A stretch of 64,000 bases of DNA from Gordonia jinhuaensis (lineage in GTDB: Bacteria; Actinomycetota; Actinomycetes; Mycobacteriales; Mycobacteriaceae). A model generated the notes under the pieces. It was given only the letters and a program-made list of their open reading frames with translations, was not told the origin of the DNA and searched no databases. Below are positions 53,907 through 62,939 of this stretch, piece by piece (positions within the stretch are counted from its first letter, which is position 1; each line of letters opens with the position of its first letter). The stretch spans positions 93,110 through 157,109 of the forward strand of contig NZ_BMGC01000007.1 in assembly GCF_014639795.1 (NCBI RefSeq), read 5' to 3'. The position numbers were made by a program, and so were the translations under genes.

Positions 53907-55312
53907 CACCGGCGGCGTGAGTAGAGCGCGTCGGCAACCGACGCCTTGGCGAGCTCGTCGGCAATCCAGTCGGACTGTTCGTCGGCGAGGGCGGCGAAGG
54001 TGACGCGAACGTGATCCTCACGCGGCTCGTCGACGCGGAAGGGGCCGCCGGGGGCGACCTTGATCCCCGCAGCGGCCAGCGACACCAACGCCGCCGATTC
54101 GTCGCGCACCGGCAGCCACAGGTTGATGCCGTCGGCGGGCGCCAGGTCGACACCACGGTCAGCAAGCGCTGCGATGAGGCGCGCCGATCGGGAACGATAG
54201 GTATCCCGAGCGGCCTCCACCGCAGACAACGACCCCTCGTCGGAGAGCATCACCAACAGCAGACGCTGCAGCAACCGACTCGTCCACCCCGGCCCGAGCA
54301 TCCGGCGGTCGACCACCGGATCGAGCACGCGTTCGGGACCGCCCACCATCGACAGGCGCAAATCGGCACCGTGAGACTTCGAATACGACCGGACATGCAC
54401 CACCTGGTCGGGCAGATAGGTCGCCAACGTCAGATCCGGTGAGCTCGACACGGGCCCGGCATGATCGTCCTCCACCAGCAGCACCTGTGAGCCGACCAGT
54501 ACGTCGGCGAGCGCACGCACCCGCTCGGCACACATCGACGCACCGGTCGGGTTGTGAGCACGTGGCTGTATCACCAGCATCGCCGGCCGCGAATCTGCCA
54601 CGGCCGCAGCAACGTCGGCAGGAATCGCACCGAATCTGTCGACGCCGACGCCCACGGCCTTGGCGCCGAGTCGGCTGACCAGGTCGATGAACGGCGGGAA
54701 GCCTGGGTCCTCGAGCAACACCCGGTCACCGAAGCGGACCCACTCGCGCATCAGCCGGTCGACCGCGTCGACGGCCCCGTCCATCACGACCATCCGCTCG
54801 AAGCGTGCCGGAAATGACTGTCGCATCAAGCCTTCCAGCTCCGCCACCGTGGGCTCCCCCAGATAATCCGAGGCGAGAACGGTGTCCGACATCCGCGCCA
54901 ATGCGGGTGTCACCGGCGGCAACAGCTCGGGATCGGGAGTACCGCGCGAGAGATCCACCCGGAACGCCCCGCGGTCACCGCTGTGCAGACGCCAATACCG
55001 CGCCGAGGGCGCACTCCCCCGCTCGTCAGGCACGTCGGCGACGAATGTCCCCGCCCGTCCGCGCGAGACGATCGCGCCCGTCGCTGCCAACGCCTGCCAC
55101 GCCTGACTGACCGTCGCAGCCGAGACCTTCAGCTCACGCGCGACGGTACGAACGGTCGGCAACCGATCGCCGGGCATGAGGTCGCCGGTCCCGATCCTCC
55201 GGGTGATCGCAGCGGCAATCCCGACAGCGTTGCGTTCGGATGGCGCCAAATCCATTCGCACAGCCTGTTGTTCGCGCGGTGGTTCAGCCACGTCACCGAT
55301 TGTGCTGGTCAC
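53906..55312 (-). CDS. MocR-family regulator (GntR helix-turn-helix fused to aminotransferase fold)
   Basis: About 468 residues: N-terminal winged helix (AAAITRRIGTGDLMPGDRLPTVRTVARELKVSAATVSQAW read in parts) and a fold-type I PLP domain with the Lys in HVRSYSKSHGADLRLS. MocR proteins sense amino-acid-like ligands with PLP. It is divergent from the pyrimidine/hydantoin operon and probably its regulator, in the place of PydR-type regulators. Start is uncertain: GTG 55312 or ATG 55255. The spacer 55313-55462 has a GAATT-N5-AATTC inverted repeat at 55416-55430. Confidence 0.88.
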   Translation of the reverse strand: MTSTIGDVAEPPREQQAVRMDLAPSERNAVGIAAAITRRIGTGDLMPGDRLPTVRTVARELKVSAATVSQAWQALAATGAIVSRGRAGTFVADVPDERGSAPSARYWRLHSGDRGAFRVDLSRGTPDPELLPPVTPALARMSDTVLASDYLGEPTVAELEGLMRQSFPARFERMVVMDGAVDAVDRLMREWVRFGDRVLLEDPGFPPFIDLVSRLGAKAVGVGVDRFGAIPADVAAAVADSRPAMLVIQPRAHNPTGASMCAERVRALADVLVGSQVLLVEDDHAGPVSSSPDLTLATYLPDQVVHVRSYSKSHGADLRLSMVGGPERVLDPVVDRRMLGPGWTSRLLQRLLLVMLSDEGSLSAVEAARDTYRSRSARLIAALADRGVDLAPADGINLWLPVRDESAALVSLAAAGIKVAPGGPFRVDEPREDHVRVTFAALADEQSDWIADELAKASVADALYSRRR

Positions 55313-55462
55313 GAGGTCCGCGGGACACCACCAATCGAAGTGTTTACTCGCCGGTAACTGTTTCTGCGAACTTGTAACACAACGGGAATGTTTCACAGGG
55401 CAGTATCACAAGAGCGAATTCGAATAATTCTCCCGATAACAACAACAGATGGGATGTGACCC

Positions 55463-56302
55463 ATGACGATCGTGCGAGCAGCACTCGCCCAGGCCGCCTG
55501 GACCGGCGACCGTGAGTCCATGATCAAAGCCCACATCGAATACACCCGCGAGGCCGCGGCTCAGGGAGCGCAGATCATCGGCTTCCAGGAGATCTTCGAC
55601 GGTCCCTACTTCTGCCAGCAGCAGGATGCCAAGTTCTACGACTTCGCCGAGTCTGTCCCTGGACCCACCACCGACGTATTCTGCGATCTGGCAAAAGAAC
55701 TCAACATCGTCATCGTGCTCCCGCTGTTCGAGAAGGAGCAGGACGGCTTCCTCTACAACTGCGCTGTGGTGATCGACGCAGACGGCACACTGCTCGGCAA
55801 GTACCGCAAACACCACATCCCCCACGTCAACGGGTTCTGGGAGAAGTTCTACTTCCGCCCCGGCAACCTCGGCTGGCCGGTCTTCGACACCGCCGTGGGC
55901 AAGGTGGGCGTGTACATCTGCTACGACCGTCACTTTCCCGAAGGCTGGCGCGCGCTCGGACTGGCCGGGGCCCAGATCGTCTACAACCCCTCGGCGACCA
56001 GTCGCGGCACCTCGGCGTACCTGTGGAAGCTCGAGCAGCCGGCGGCGGCGGTGGCCAATGAGTACTTCATCGCCGCGATCAACCGGGTCGGCGTCGAATC
56101 CGAATACGGTGACGACGACTTCTACGGCACAAGCTATTTCGTGGATCCCGAAGGCAAGTTCGTGGGCGACGTGGCGTCGGACACCGAACCGGAGGTGCTG
56201 GTGCGCGACCTCGATCTCGACCTCATCAAGGAGGTTCGCGACCGGTGGGCGTTCTACCGCGACCGTCGTCCCGACGCCTACGCACCGCTGACGGCGCCCT
56301 GA
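55463..56302 (+). CDS. Nitrilase-superfamily amidase, probable beta-ureidopropionase
   Basis: Hydrolyses N-carbamoyl-beta-alanine to beta-alanine, CO2 and ammonia, if the context is right. A 279-residue carbon-nitrogen hydrolase with the triad E43 (GFQEIFDGPYF), K116 (KYRKHHIPHV) and C153 (VGVYICYDRHFPEGWRALGL). The PYF and HFPEGWR stretches are typical of beta-ureidopropionase/carbamoylputrescine amidase. It is the first gene of the operon and is followed by dihydropyrimidinase. Confidence 0.88.
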   Translation: MTIVRAALAQAAWTGDRESMIKAHIEYTREAAAQGAQIIGFQEIFDGPYFCQQQDAKFYDFAESVPGPTTDVFCDLAKELNIVIVLPLFEKEQDGFLYNCAVVIDADGTLLGKYRKHHIPHVNGFWEKFYFRPGNLGWPVFDTAVGKVGVYICYDRHFPEGWRALGLAGAQIVYNPSATSRGTSAYLWKLEQPAAAVANEYFIAAINRVGVESEYGDDDFYGTSYFVDPEGKFVGDVASDTEPEVLVRDLDLDLIKEVRDRWAFYRDRRPDAYAPLTAP

Positions 56303-56383
56303 TCTGTGGCGCGGCAGCGACCAGTCGCCGCCCACCCGGCCCAGACCTCACCTGACCAGCCCACCCTGACAAGGACTTCCACT

Positions 56384-57805
56384 GTGGCAACGACTTTCAT
56401 CCACGGCGGCACCGTCGTCTCCTCCACCGGACGCCAACTTCTCGACGTGCTGATCGACGACCAAAAAATCGTCGCCGTCCTCGAACCCGGTTCGACCACG
56501 CTCGGCGCGGACCTCGCATCGACCGCCGACACCGTCATCGACGCGACCGGGCGATATGTGATCCCCGGCGGAATCGACGGACACACCCACATGGAGATGC
56601 CGTTCGGCGGCACCACCGCGTCGGACACCTTCGAGACCGGCACCCGCGCGGCCGCGTGGGGCGGCACCACCACCATCGTCGACTTCGTGGTGCAGAACCC
56701 GGGGATGCGCCTGCAGGACACCGTCGCCGCATGGCATGACAAGGCGTCGGGCAACTGCGCCGTCGACTACGGCTTCCACCAGATCATCGGTGGTGTCGAC
56801 GACGACAGCCTCAAGGGGATGGCCGAACTGGTCAACGAGGGCATCACCAGCTTCAAGCTGTTCATGGCCTACCCGGGGGTCTTCTACTCGACCGACGGGC
56901 AGATCCTGCGGGCTTTCCAGGAGGGTGCAGAACTCGGTGCGTTGATGATGATGCATGCCGAGAACGGCAGCGCCATCGACGTCCTCGTCGAGCAGGCGAT
57001 CGCCCGCGGTGACACCGCCCCGTACTTCCACGGCACCAGCCGGGCCTGGCAGATGGAAGAGGAGGCCACCCACCGCGCCATCATGCTCGCCCACCTCACC
57101 AAGGCGCCGCTCTACATCGTGCACGTCTCGGCCAAACAGGCGATGCAACAGGTGGTGACCGCACGCGACAACGGCCAGAACGTGTTTGCCGAGACCTGCC
57201 CCCAGTATCTGTACCTCTCACTCGAGGAACAGTTGGGCGCACCGGTGTTCGAGGGCGCCAAGTGGGTGTGCTCGACACCACTGCGCTCGCGTGCCGAGGG
57301 CCACCAGGACGAGCTGTGGAAGTACATCCGCACCGGCGACGTGACCACGGTGGCGACCGACCACTGCCCGTTCTGCATGAAGGACCAGAAGGAGATGGGG
57401 ATCGGCGATTTCAGCAAGATCCCCAACGGGATCGGCTCGGTGGAGCACCGCATGGATCTGATGTTCCAGGGCGTCAAAGACGGGCGGCTGTCGCTGGAAC
57501 GCTGGGTCGACGTCTGCGCCACCACACCCGCCCGCATGTTCGGGATGTATCCGCGCAAGGGCATCATCACCGCGGGGGCCGATGCGGATGTGGTCATCTA
57601 CGATCCCAACGGCCACACCAGCATCGGGCTGGGCAAGACCCACCACATGAACATGGACTACTCGGCGTGGGAAGGCTACGAGATCGACGGTCATGTCGAC
57701 ACGGTGATCTCACGCGGCACGGTCATCATCGACGACGGCGAGTACCGCGGCACCAAGGGACACGGACAGTTCATCAAACGCGGGCTGAGCCAGAACCTCA
57801 TCTGA
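56384..57805 (+). CDS. Dihydropyrimidinase / D-hydantoinase
   Basis: Opens the ring of dihydrouracil, dihydrothymine or hydantoin. A 473-residue metal amidohydrolase: H67 and H69 (GIDGHTHMEMPF), carboxylated K158 (TSFKLFMAYPG), H191 (MMMHAENG), H247 (IVHVSA) and D325 (ATDHCPF), all in the correct order. The GTG at 56384 with AAGGAC upstream is chosen for length; an upstream open frame has no support. It lies between beta-ureidopropionase and an F420-type gene. Confidence 0.94.
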   Translation: MATTFIHGGTVVSSTGRQLLDVLIDDQKIVAVLEPGSTTLGADLASTADTVIDATGRYVIPGGIDGHTHMEMPFGGTTASDTFETGTRAAAWGGTTTIVDFVVQNPGMRLQDTVAAWHDKASGNCAVDYGFHQIIGGVDDDSLKGMAELVNEGITSFKLFMAYPGVFYSTDGQILRAFQEGAELGALMMMHAENGSAIDVLVEQAIARGDTAPYFHGTSRAWQMEEEATHRAIMLAHLTKAPLYIVHVSAKQAMQQVVTARDNGQNVFAETCPQYLYLSLEEQLGAPVFEGAKWVCSTPLRSRAEGHQDELWKYIRTGDVTTVATDHCPFCMKDQKEMGIGDFSKIPNGIGSVEHRMDLMFQGVKDGRLSLERWVDVCATTPARMFGMYPRKGIITAGADADVVIYDPNGHTSIGLGKTHHMNMDYSAWEGYEIDGHVDTVISRGTVIIDDGEYRGTKGHGQFIKRGLSQNLI

Positions 57806-57949
57806 GCCAGAACGTGACCCGAGTCAGACCCGCTGGGCCAGAACACCATCGGCGCTGACCCTCATCCGGGCCGGACTCATCCGCCGGACGGACCGCAGAC
57901 ACCACCCCTGCGAGTCTGCTCGGCCCCATCATCTTCGGAAGGAGCGCAC

Positions 57950-58984
57950 ATGGATGTCGGTGTTGTGCTGCAATGCAATCCGCCTGCCTCACGCGTGGTC
58001 GAACTGGCCAAGCGTGCCGAGACGCTCGGTTTCAGTCATGTGTGGACGTTCGACTCACATCTGCTGTGGGAAGAGCCGTATGTGATCTACTCGGCGATCC
58101 TCGCCGAGACCCGGCGGGTGATCGTCGGACCGATGGTCACCAATCCGGCTACCCGCGACTGGACGGTCACCGCATCGACATTCGCCACACTCAACGAGAT
58201 GTACGGCAACCGCACCATCTGCGGCATCGGCCGCGGCGACTCGGCGGTGCGCACCCTCAACGGCAAGCCGACCACGCTGGCGACTCTGCGTGAGTCCATC
58301 GGTGTCATCCGTGAGCTGGCGAATTCCCGGTCGACGTCGTATGAGGGCCGCACACTGCGCTTTCCGTGGAGTCAGGGCTCACATCTCGACGTATGGGTCG
58401 CCGCATACGGCCCCAAGGCGCTCGCGCTGACCGGCGAGGTCGCCGACGGATTCATCCTGCAGCTCGGCGACCCCGAGATCGCCTCCTGGATGATCGCTCG
58501 CGTGCGCGCCGCTGCCGAGGCGGCCGGCCGCGACCCCGACAGCATCAAGTTCTGCGTTGCGGCACCGGCATACGTGACCGCCGACGACAGCCCCGAGGCG
58601 CTCGCTGCAGCACGCGAACAGTGCCGATGGTTCGGTGGGATGGTGGGCAACCACGTGGCCGACATCGTCGAGCGCTACGGGACCGAGGGCGATGTCCCGG
58701 CCGCACTCACCGAATACATCGCCGGGCGCAAGAGTTACGACTACAACGAACACGGCCGCGCCGGGAATTCACACACCACCTTCGTCCCCGACGAGATCGT
58801 CGACCGGTTCTGCGTGATCGGCACCGCCGAGACACATGTGGCCCGACTGACCGAACTCGCCAAACTCGGTGTCGACCAGTTCGCGGTCTACCTGCAGCAC
58901 AACAACAAGTCGGCGACGCTCGAGGCGTACGGGGAGAACGTGATCCCCGCGCTGCGTCCACAGCAGATCGCGACCGCCGAGTGA
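57950..58984 (+). CDS. Luciferase-like F420/FMN oxidoreductase (TIGR03842, CPS_4043 type)
   Basis: A 344-residue TIM-barrel oxidoreductase of the luciferase-like group. DVGVVLQCNPPASRVVELAKRAETLGFSHVWTFDSHLLW (in parts) and ICGIGRGDSAVRTLNGKP are visible. I recall this family as one found beside dihydropyrimidinase. It uses F420 or FMN; the substrate is unproven. In a pathway that needs a pyrimidine-reducing step and shows no dihydropyrimidine dehydrogenase, it is a candidate for that step. GAAGGAG site before the ATG; the stop overlaps the next gene. Confidence 0.82.
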   Translation: MDVGVVLQCNPPASRVVELAKRAETLGFSHVWTFDSHLLWEEPYVIYSAILAETRRVIVGPMVTNPATRDWTVTASTFATLNEMYGNRTICGIGRGDSAVRTLNGKPTTLATLRESIGVIRELANSRSTSYEGRTLRFPWSQGSHLDVWVAAYGPKALALTGEVADGFILQLGDPEIASWMIARVRAAAEAAGRDPDSIKFCVAAPAYVTADDSPEALAAAREQCRWFGGMVGNHVADIVERYGTEGDVPAALTEYIAGRKSYDYNEHGRAGNSHTTFVPDEIVDRFCVIGTAETHVARLTELAKLGVDQFAVYLQHNNKSATLEAYGENVIPALRPQQIATAE

Positions 58985-59916
58985 CAACGACGACCCGCCA
59001 GACGCGCTCGCTCTCCCACCGCCGTAGTTCCGAACGGCTCGGCTCCCGCCGCAGCATCCCCGTGCGCCGGATCGTCATGGCGGTGGCCTCGCTGGTGGTG
59101 TTCCTGCTGATCTGGGAGTTCGTCAAACTCGTGGTCCCCGCTGACGGTGTGAGCATCGGCGGAGTCCGCGTGCTGCCGCGCACCACCGACGGCGCCCTGC
59201 CGCACGTCTCGTCGGTGATCTCGACCTTCGGCGACAAGGAGGTCGACCTCCCGGGCTCGCGCACCGTGGGGATGGGTGTGGCCGAGGCCGGCTGGTTCAG
59301 CTTCAAACTGGCGCTGGCGGGACTGGTGATCGGCACCATCGTCGGCATCCTGCTCGCTGTGATCATGCAACGCTTCCGTACCGCCGAACGCGCGCTGACC
59401 CCCTATGTGATCGCCTCCCAGACGGTTCCGCTGGTTGCGTTGGCGCCGCTGCTCAACGGTTGGAGCGGCAAGATCGCGATACTGGGCCACCCGTGGACGT
59501 CGACGACGTCGGTGATCGCCATCTCGGCGTATCTGGCGTTCTTCCCGGTCACGCTGGGGATGCTGCGTGGATTGCACGCTCCCACAACCCAATCAGTCGA
59601 ACTGATGCACTGCTACAACGCGGGCTGGTGGTCCACGCTCATCCGGCTGCGGTTGCCGGTGGCCGTGGGCTATCTCCTCCCCGCACTGCGGTTGGCCGCC
59701 GCAGCGGCCGTGGTGGGCGCCATCGTCGCCGAGATCTCCACCGCCACCACCGGCGGGATCGGCCGACTGATCATCGAATACGCCCAGCAGTCCACCGGCG
59801 ACGCGAGCAAATTGTTCTGCGCCGTCATCGGCGCCGCGGTGGTGGGACTGGCGATGACCGCAGTGGTACTGATCGTCGGCGTCGGCGCACGACGCTATTC
59901 CGGAAACTCGAGGTAA
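58981..59916 (+). CDS. ABC transporter permease, SsuC/ThiX-like
   Basis: A 311-residue permease with five to six spans; it has an extra soluble stretch of about 60 residues after the first span (residues 50-95). The coupling-loop region is NAGWWSTLIRLRLPVAVGYLLPALR. The GTG overlaps the stop of the F420-type gene (GTGA). It pairs with the permease at 60708-61574 to make a heterodimeric channel. Confidence 0.88.
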   Translation: MTTTTRQTRSLSHRRSSERLGSRRSIPVRRIVMAVASLVVFLLIWEFVKLVVPADGVSIGGVRVLPRTTDGALPHVSSVISTFGDKEVDLPGSRTVGMGVAEAGWFSFKLALAGLVIGTIVGILLAVIMQRFRTAERALTPYVIASQTVPLVALAPLLNGWSGKIAILGHPWTSTTSVIAISAYLAFFPVTLGMLRGLHAPTTQSVELMHCYNAGWWSTLIRLRLPVAVGYLLPALRLAAAAAVVGAIVAEISTATTGGIGRLIIEYAQQSTGDASKLFCAVIGAAVVGLAMTAVVLIVGVGARRYSGNSR

Positions 59917-59925
59917 ACCAACGCC

Positions 59926-60711
59926 ATGTCCGTGGTCGAGATCGACAACCTGTCCAAGCAGTATCCCAACACCGTTGCACTCCACAATGTCTCGCTGACC
60001 GTGGGCGACGGCGAATTCGTCTCGCTGATCGGCCCGTCCGGTTGCGGCAAGTCCACACTGCTACGGCTGATCGCCGACCTGGAGAGCCCGACTTCGGGAA
60101 CGGTGCAGGTGCGCGACAAGTCGGCGTCACAGGCCCGCAAGGATCAGGACTACGGCATCGCTTTTCAGCAGGCCGGCCTGCTGGATTGGCGAACCGTGCG
60201 CGAGAACATCGAACTGCCACTGCAATTGCACAAGGTCGGCCGTGCCGAGCGACGTGCGCGCAGCACCGAACTGCTCGAGATGATCGGGCTGAGCGAGTTC
60301 GCCGATCACCGTCCCACTGAACTGTCCGGCGGTATGCAGCAACGTGTGGCCATCGCCCGCGCGCTCGCACCCAAGCCGCGGCTCTTGCTGATGGACGAGC
60401 CCTTCGGCGCGCTCGACGAGATGACCCGGGAGAAGATGCAGACCGAACTGCTCAGCATCGTCGAGGAGACCAAGGCGGCTGTGGTGTTCGTGACGCACTC
60501 GATCGGTGAGGCGGTGTATCTGTCCGACCGAGTGGTGGTGATGAGCCCACGTCCGGGCCGCATCACCGAGATCGTCGACATCGACCCGGGTCTGCGTGAC
60601 CTGCCCGACACGCGGGAGAGCCCGGAGTTCTTCGCCGCCATCACCAGGGTGCGTGAGGCGCTGCGGCGCAAGGGCGCACCCGTCGACGAGGTCGCCGGGG
60701 AGCCGGCATGA
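59926..60711 (+). CDS. ABC transporter ATP-binding protein, SsuB/TauB type
   Basis: A 261-residue ATPase with Walker A IGPSGCGKSTLLRLIADL (about residue 37), signature TELSGGMQQRVAIARAL, Walker B LLLMDEPFGALDEMTR and H-loop FVTHSIGEAVYLSD. Family imports nitrate, sulfonates or pyrimidine-like compounds. It lies between the two permease genes, ten bases after the first. Confidence 0.92.
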   Translation: MSVVEIDNLSKQYPNTVALHNVSLTVGDGEFVSLIGPSGCGKSTLLRLIADLESPTSGTVQVRDKSASQARKDQDYGIAFQQAGLLDWRTVRENIELPLQLHKVGRAERRARSTELLEMIGLSEFADHRPTELSGGMQQRVAIARALAPKPRLLLMDEPFGALDEMTREKMQTELLSIVEETKAAVVFVTHSIGEAVYLSDRVVVMSPRPGRITEIVDIDPGLRDLPDTRESPEFFAAITRVREALRRKGAPVDEVAGEPA

Positions 60712-61574
60712 CCGTCGTCGATCCGCTGGTCGAGGAGACCGGGACCGCGCTGCCGCACCTGCGCACCGACCGGCTGCGACTGCGAGTGTGGCTGCCGGCA
60801 CTGCTCTTCGGCGTCGCACTGCTGGTGGTGTGGGAGGTCATCTGCCGAGCCGGCCATCTTCCCACCTATGTCCTGCCCGCCCCGTCGGACATCTGGACAC
60901 AGGTCACCGCCAACACCGACGTCATCCGAACCTCGGCCTGGGTCACCACGCGCAACTCACTGACCGGACTGGTGATCGGCGTGATCGTGGGTATGGTCGC
61001 CGCGATGCTCGCGGTGTGGATCCGCCCGTTCGACGAGCTGCTCTCGCCGATGGCCGCTGCGGCCGCGGCGATTCCGATCGTGGCCATCGCCCCGATCTTC
61101 TACGGCATGTACTCGGCCACGCAGGAGATGCCCCGTCTGCTCACTGTCGCGGTGATCGTGTTCTTCCCCATCTACGTCAGCTGTGCTCGGGGCCTGCGCA
61201 ACATCAGCGGAGTCCACGCCGACCTCATGCGGTCGTATGCGGTGGGCCGATGGGCGATCACGCGCACCGTTCGCATCCCCGCCGCGGTGGGCTATCTGTT
61301 CACCGGGCTGCGGGTGGCCGCACCGAATGCGGTGATCGCCGAGATCGTCGCGGAGTACTTCGGCGGTCTGCAGAACGGCATCGGCTACCGCATCACCTCG
61401 GCGGCCGCCGCCACCAATTACGCACTGGCCTGGGCGTTCGTGTTCGCCGCGATCGTCATCGGGCTGTTGTTCTTCCTCGTTGTCGTACTCATCGAGGTCG
61501 TCGCCACCCGGCGTCTGTCGGCGCCGCGTAATCGTGCGGACAGCAAGTCCGCCAACACCAGAGGAGGGTCCTGA
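60708..61574 (+). CDS. ABC transporter permease, SsuC/ThiX-like
   Basis: A 288-residue permease with six predicted spans and a coupling region MRSYAVGRWAITRTVRIPAAVGYLFTGLRVAAPNA (in parts). Overlaps the ATPase by four bases (ATGA). The binding-protein gene starts on its last base. Confidence 0.88.
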   Translation: MTVVDPLVEETGTALPHLRTDRLRLRVWLPALLFGVALLVVWEVICRAGHLPTYVLPAPSDIWTQVTANTDVIRTSAWVTTRNSLTGLVIGVIVGMVAAMLAVWIRPFDELLSPMAAAAAAIPIVAIAPIFYGMYSATQEMPRLLTVAVIVFFPIYVSCARGLRNISGVHADLMRSYAVGRWAITRTVRIPAAVGYLFTGLRVAAPNAVIAEIVAEYFGGLQNGIGYRITSAAAATNYALAWAFVFAAIVIGLLFFLVVVLIEVVATRRLSAPRNRADSKSANTRGGS

Positions 61575-62788
61575 TGACACCATCAGGGGTGAGCAATGAG
61601 GGGAAGCGATTGCGGGACAAGGTCGGCGGGCGCACACCCGGCCGCATGACCCGGCTGATCGCGGCGGTCGGGGTGTCGGCTGCTCTGGCCGTCACCGCGG
61701 CCTGTTCGACGACCAACGACAGCTCGTCGAGCGGCGGTTCGTCTTCGGACGGCGCCAAGAAGGTCACCCTGCAGCTGCAGTGGTTCAAGCAGGGGCAGTT
61801 CGCCGGCTACATCGCCGCGGTGAACAAGGGCTTCTACAAAGAAGAGGGTCTCGACGTCACGCTCAAGGACGGCGGTACCGACATCGTGCCGCAGACCGTA
61901 CTGGCCCAGGGCCAGGCCGATTACGCGGTGGCATGGGTCCCCAAGGCGCTGCAGTCGCGCGAACAGGGCGCCAAGATCACCGAGATCGCCCAGATCTATC
62001 AGAAGTCGGGAACCACCCAGATCAGCTTCAAGGACAAGAACATCGACTCCGTCGGTGCGTTCAAGGGCAAGAAGATCGGCAACTGGGGCTACGGCAACGA
62101 GTTCGAGCTGTTCGCCGGCATGACCAAGGCCGGTCTGAACCCTGCCAAGGATGTCGATCTGGTGCAGCAGCAGTTCGACATGAACGCCTTCCTCAACGGC
62201 GACATCGACGCCGCCCAGGCGATGACCTACAACGAGTACGCCCAGGTGCTCGAGGCCAAGAATCCCAAGACCGGCAAGCTCTATCAGCCCTCGGATCTGA
62301 ACGTCATCAACTGGCAGGACGAGGGTGTCGGCATGTTGCAGGATGCCCTGTGGGCCAACAGCGACAAGCTCTCCAGCGACAAGGGTTACCAGGACCAGAC
62401 GGTCAAATTCCTCATCGGTTCACTCAAGGGCTGGATCTACTGCCGCGACCATGTGCGGGAGTGCCGTGACATGACCGTGGCAGCCGGTTCGAAACTCGGT
62501 GCCAGCCACCAGCTCTGGCAGGTCAACGAGGTCAACAAGCTGATCTGGCCCTCGCCGGCGGCGGGTATCGGCACCATCGACCAGGCCGCCTGGGACCAGA
62601 CGGTGAAGATCTCGATGGACACCAAGAACCAGGACGGCAAGACCGTGCTGACCAAGGCACCCGATGCCGATGCAAAGAACACCACCTACATCACCCAGGC
62701 GCAGGACGAGTTGCGCAAGGAGGGTGTGGACCTGGTGGGCTCGAGCTATCAGCCGATCTCGGTGACGCTCAACGCCGGGGGTAACTGA
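61574..62788 (+). CDS. ABC transporter substrate-binding lipoprotein, NMT1/THI5-like
   Basis: A 404-residue lipoprotein. A signal peptide with the lipobox ending at C44 (VTAACS) follows an Arg-rich start. Mature domain features: KVTLQLQWFKQGQFAGYIAAVNKGFYKEEGL, KGKKIGNWGYGNEFELFAGM, close to the THI5/NMT1 fold that binds pyrimidine-like ligands. Start at 61574 with AGGAGG 6-8 bases upstream. Last gene of the operon; a hairpin terminator follows. Confidence 0.9.
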   Translation: MTPSGVSNEGKRLRDKVGGRTPGRMTRLIAAVGVSAALAVTAACSTTNDSSSSGGSSSDGAKKVTLQLQWFKQGQFAGYIAAVNKGFYKEEGLDVTLKDGGTDIVPQTVLAQGQADYAVAWVPKALQSREQGAKITEIAQIYQKSGTTQISFKDKNIDSVGAFKGKKIGNWGYGNEFELFAGMTKAGLNPAKDVDLVQQQFDMNAFLNGDIDAAQAMTYNEYAQVLEAKNPKTGKLYQPSDLNVINWQDEGVGMLQDALWANSDKLSSDKGYQDQTVKFLIGSLKGWIYCRDHVRECRDMTVAAGSKLGASHQLWQVNEVNKLIWPSPAAGIGTIDQAAWDQTVKISMDTKNQDGKTVLTKAPDADAKNTTYITQAQDELRKEGVDLVGSSYQPISVTLNAGGN

Positions 62789-62813
62789 CCCGCAACGCGA
62801 ATGCACCACTAAT

Positions 62814-62852
62814 CAAGCGGGGCCGTCGGTGATGTACCGGCGGCCCCGCTTG
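62814..62852 (+). terminator. Hairpin terminator after the pyrimidine operon
   Basis: A 16-bp stem (62814-62829 with 62837-62852, one G-T mismatch) and a 7-base loop follow the binding-protein stop by 25 bases. It separates two convergent genes. CTTGTGT follows, no strong U-tract. Confidence 0.7.
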
Positions 62853-62939
62853 TGTGGTTACGTCCCTGCCGTCACCGGATCCAGGGCAGCGCCGGATCCA
62901 GGGCAACGATCAGCTCGAGCGATGTGCCCGAGCCCGCGC

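Noticed and set aside
62870..62910. Direct repeat CCGGATCCAGGGCA x2 after the pyrimidine operon
   Set aside because: Only two copies in a short convergent spacer; too little to call a functional element.
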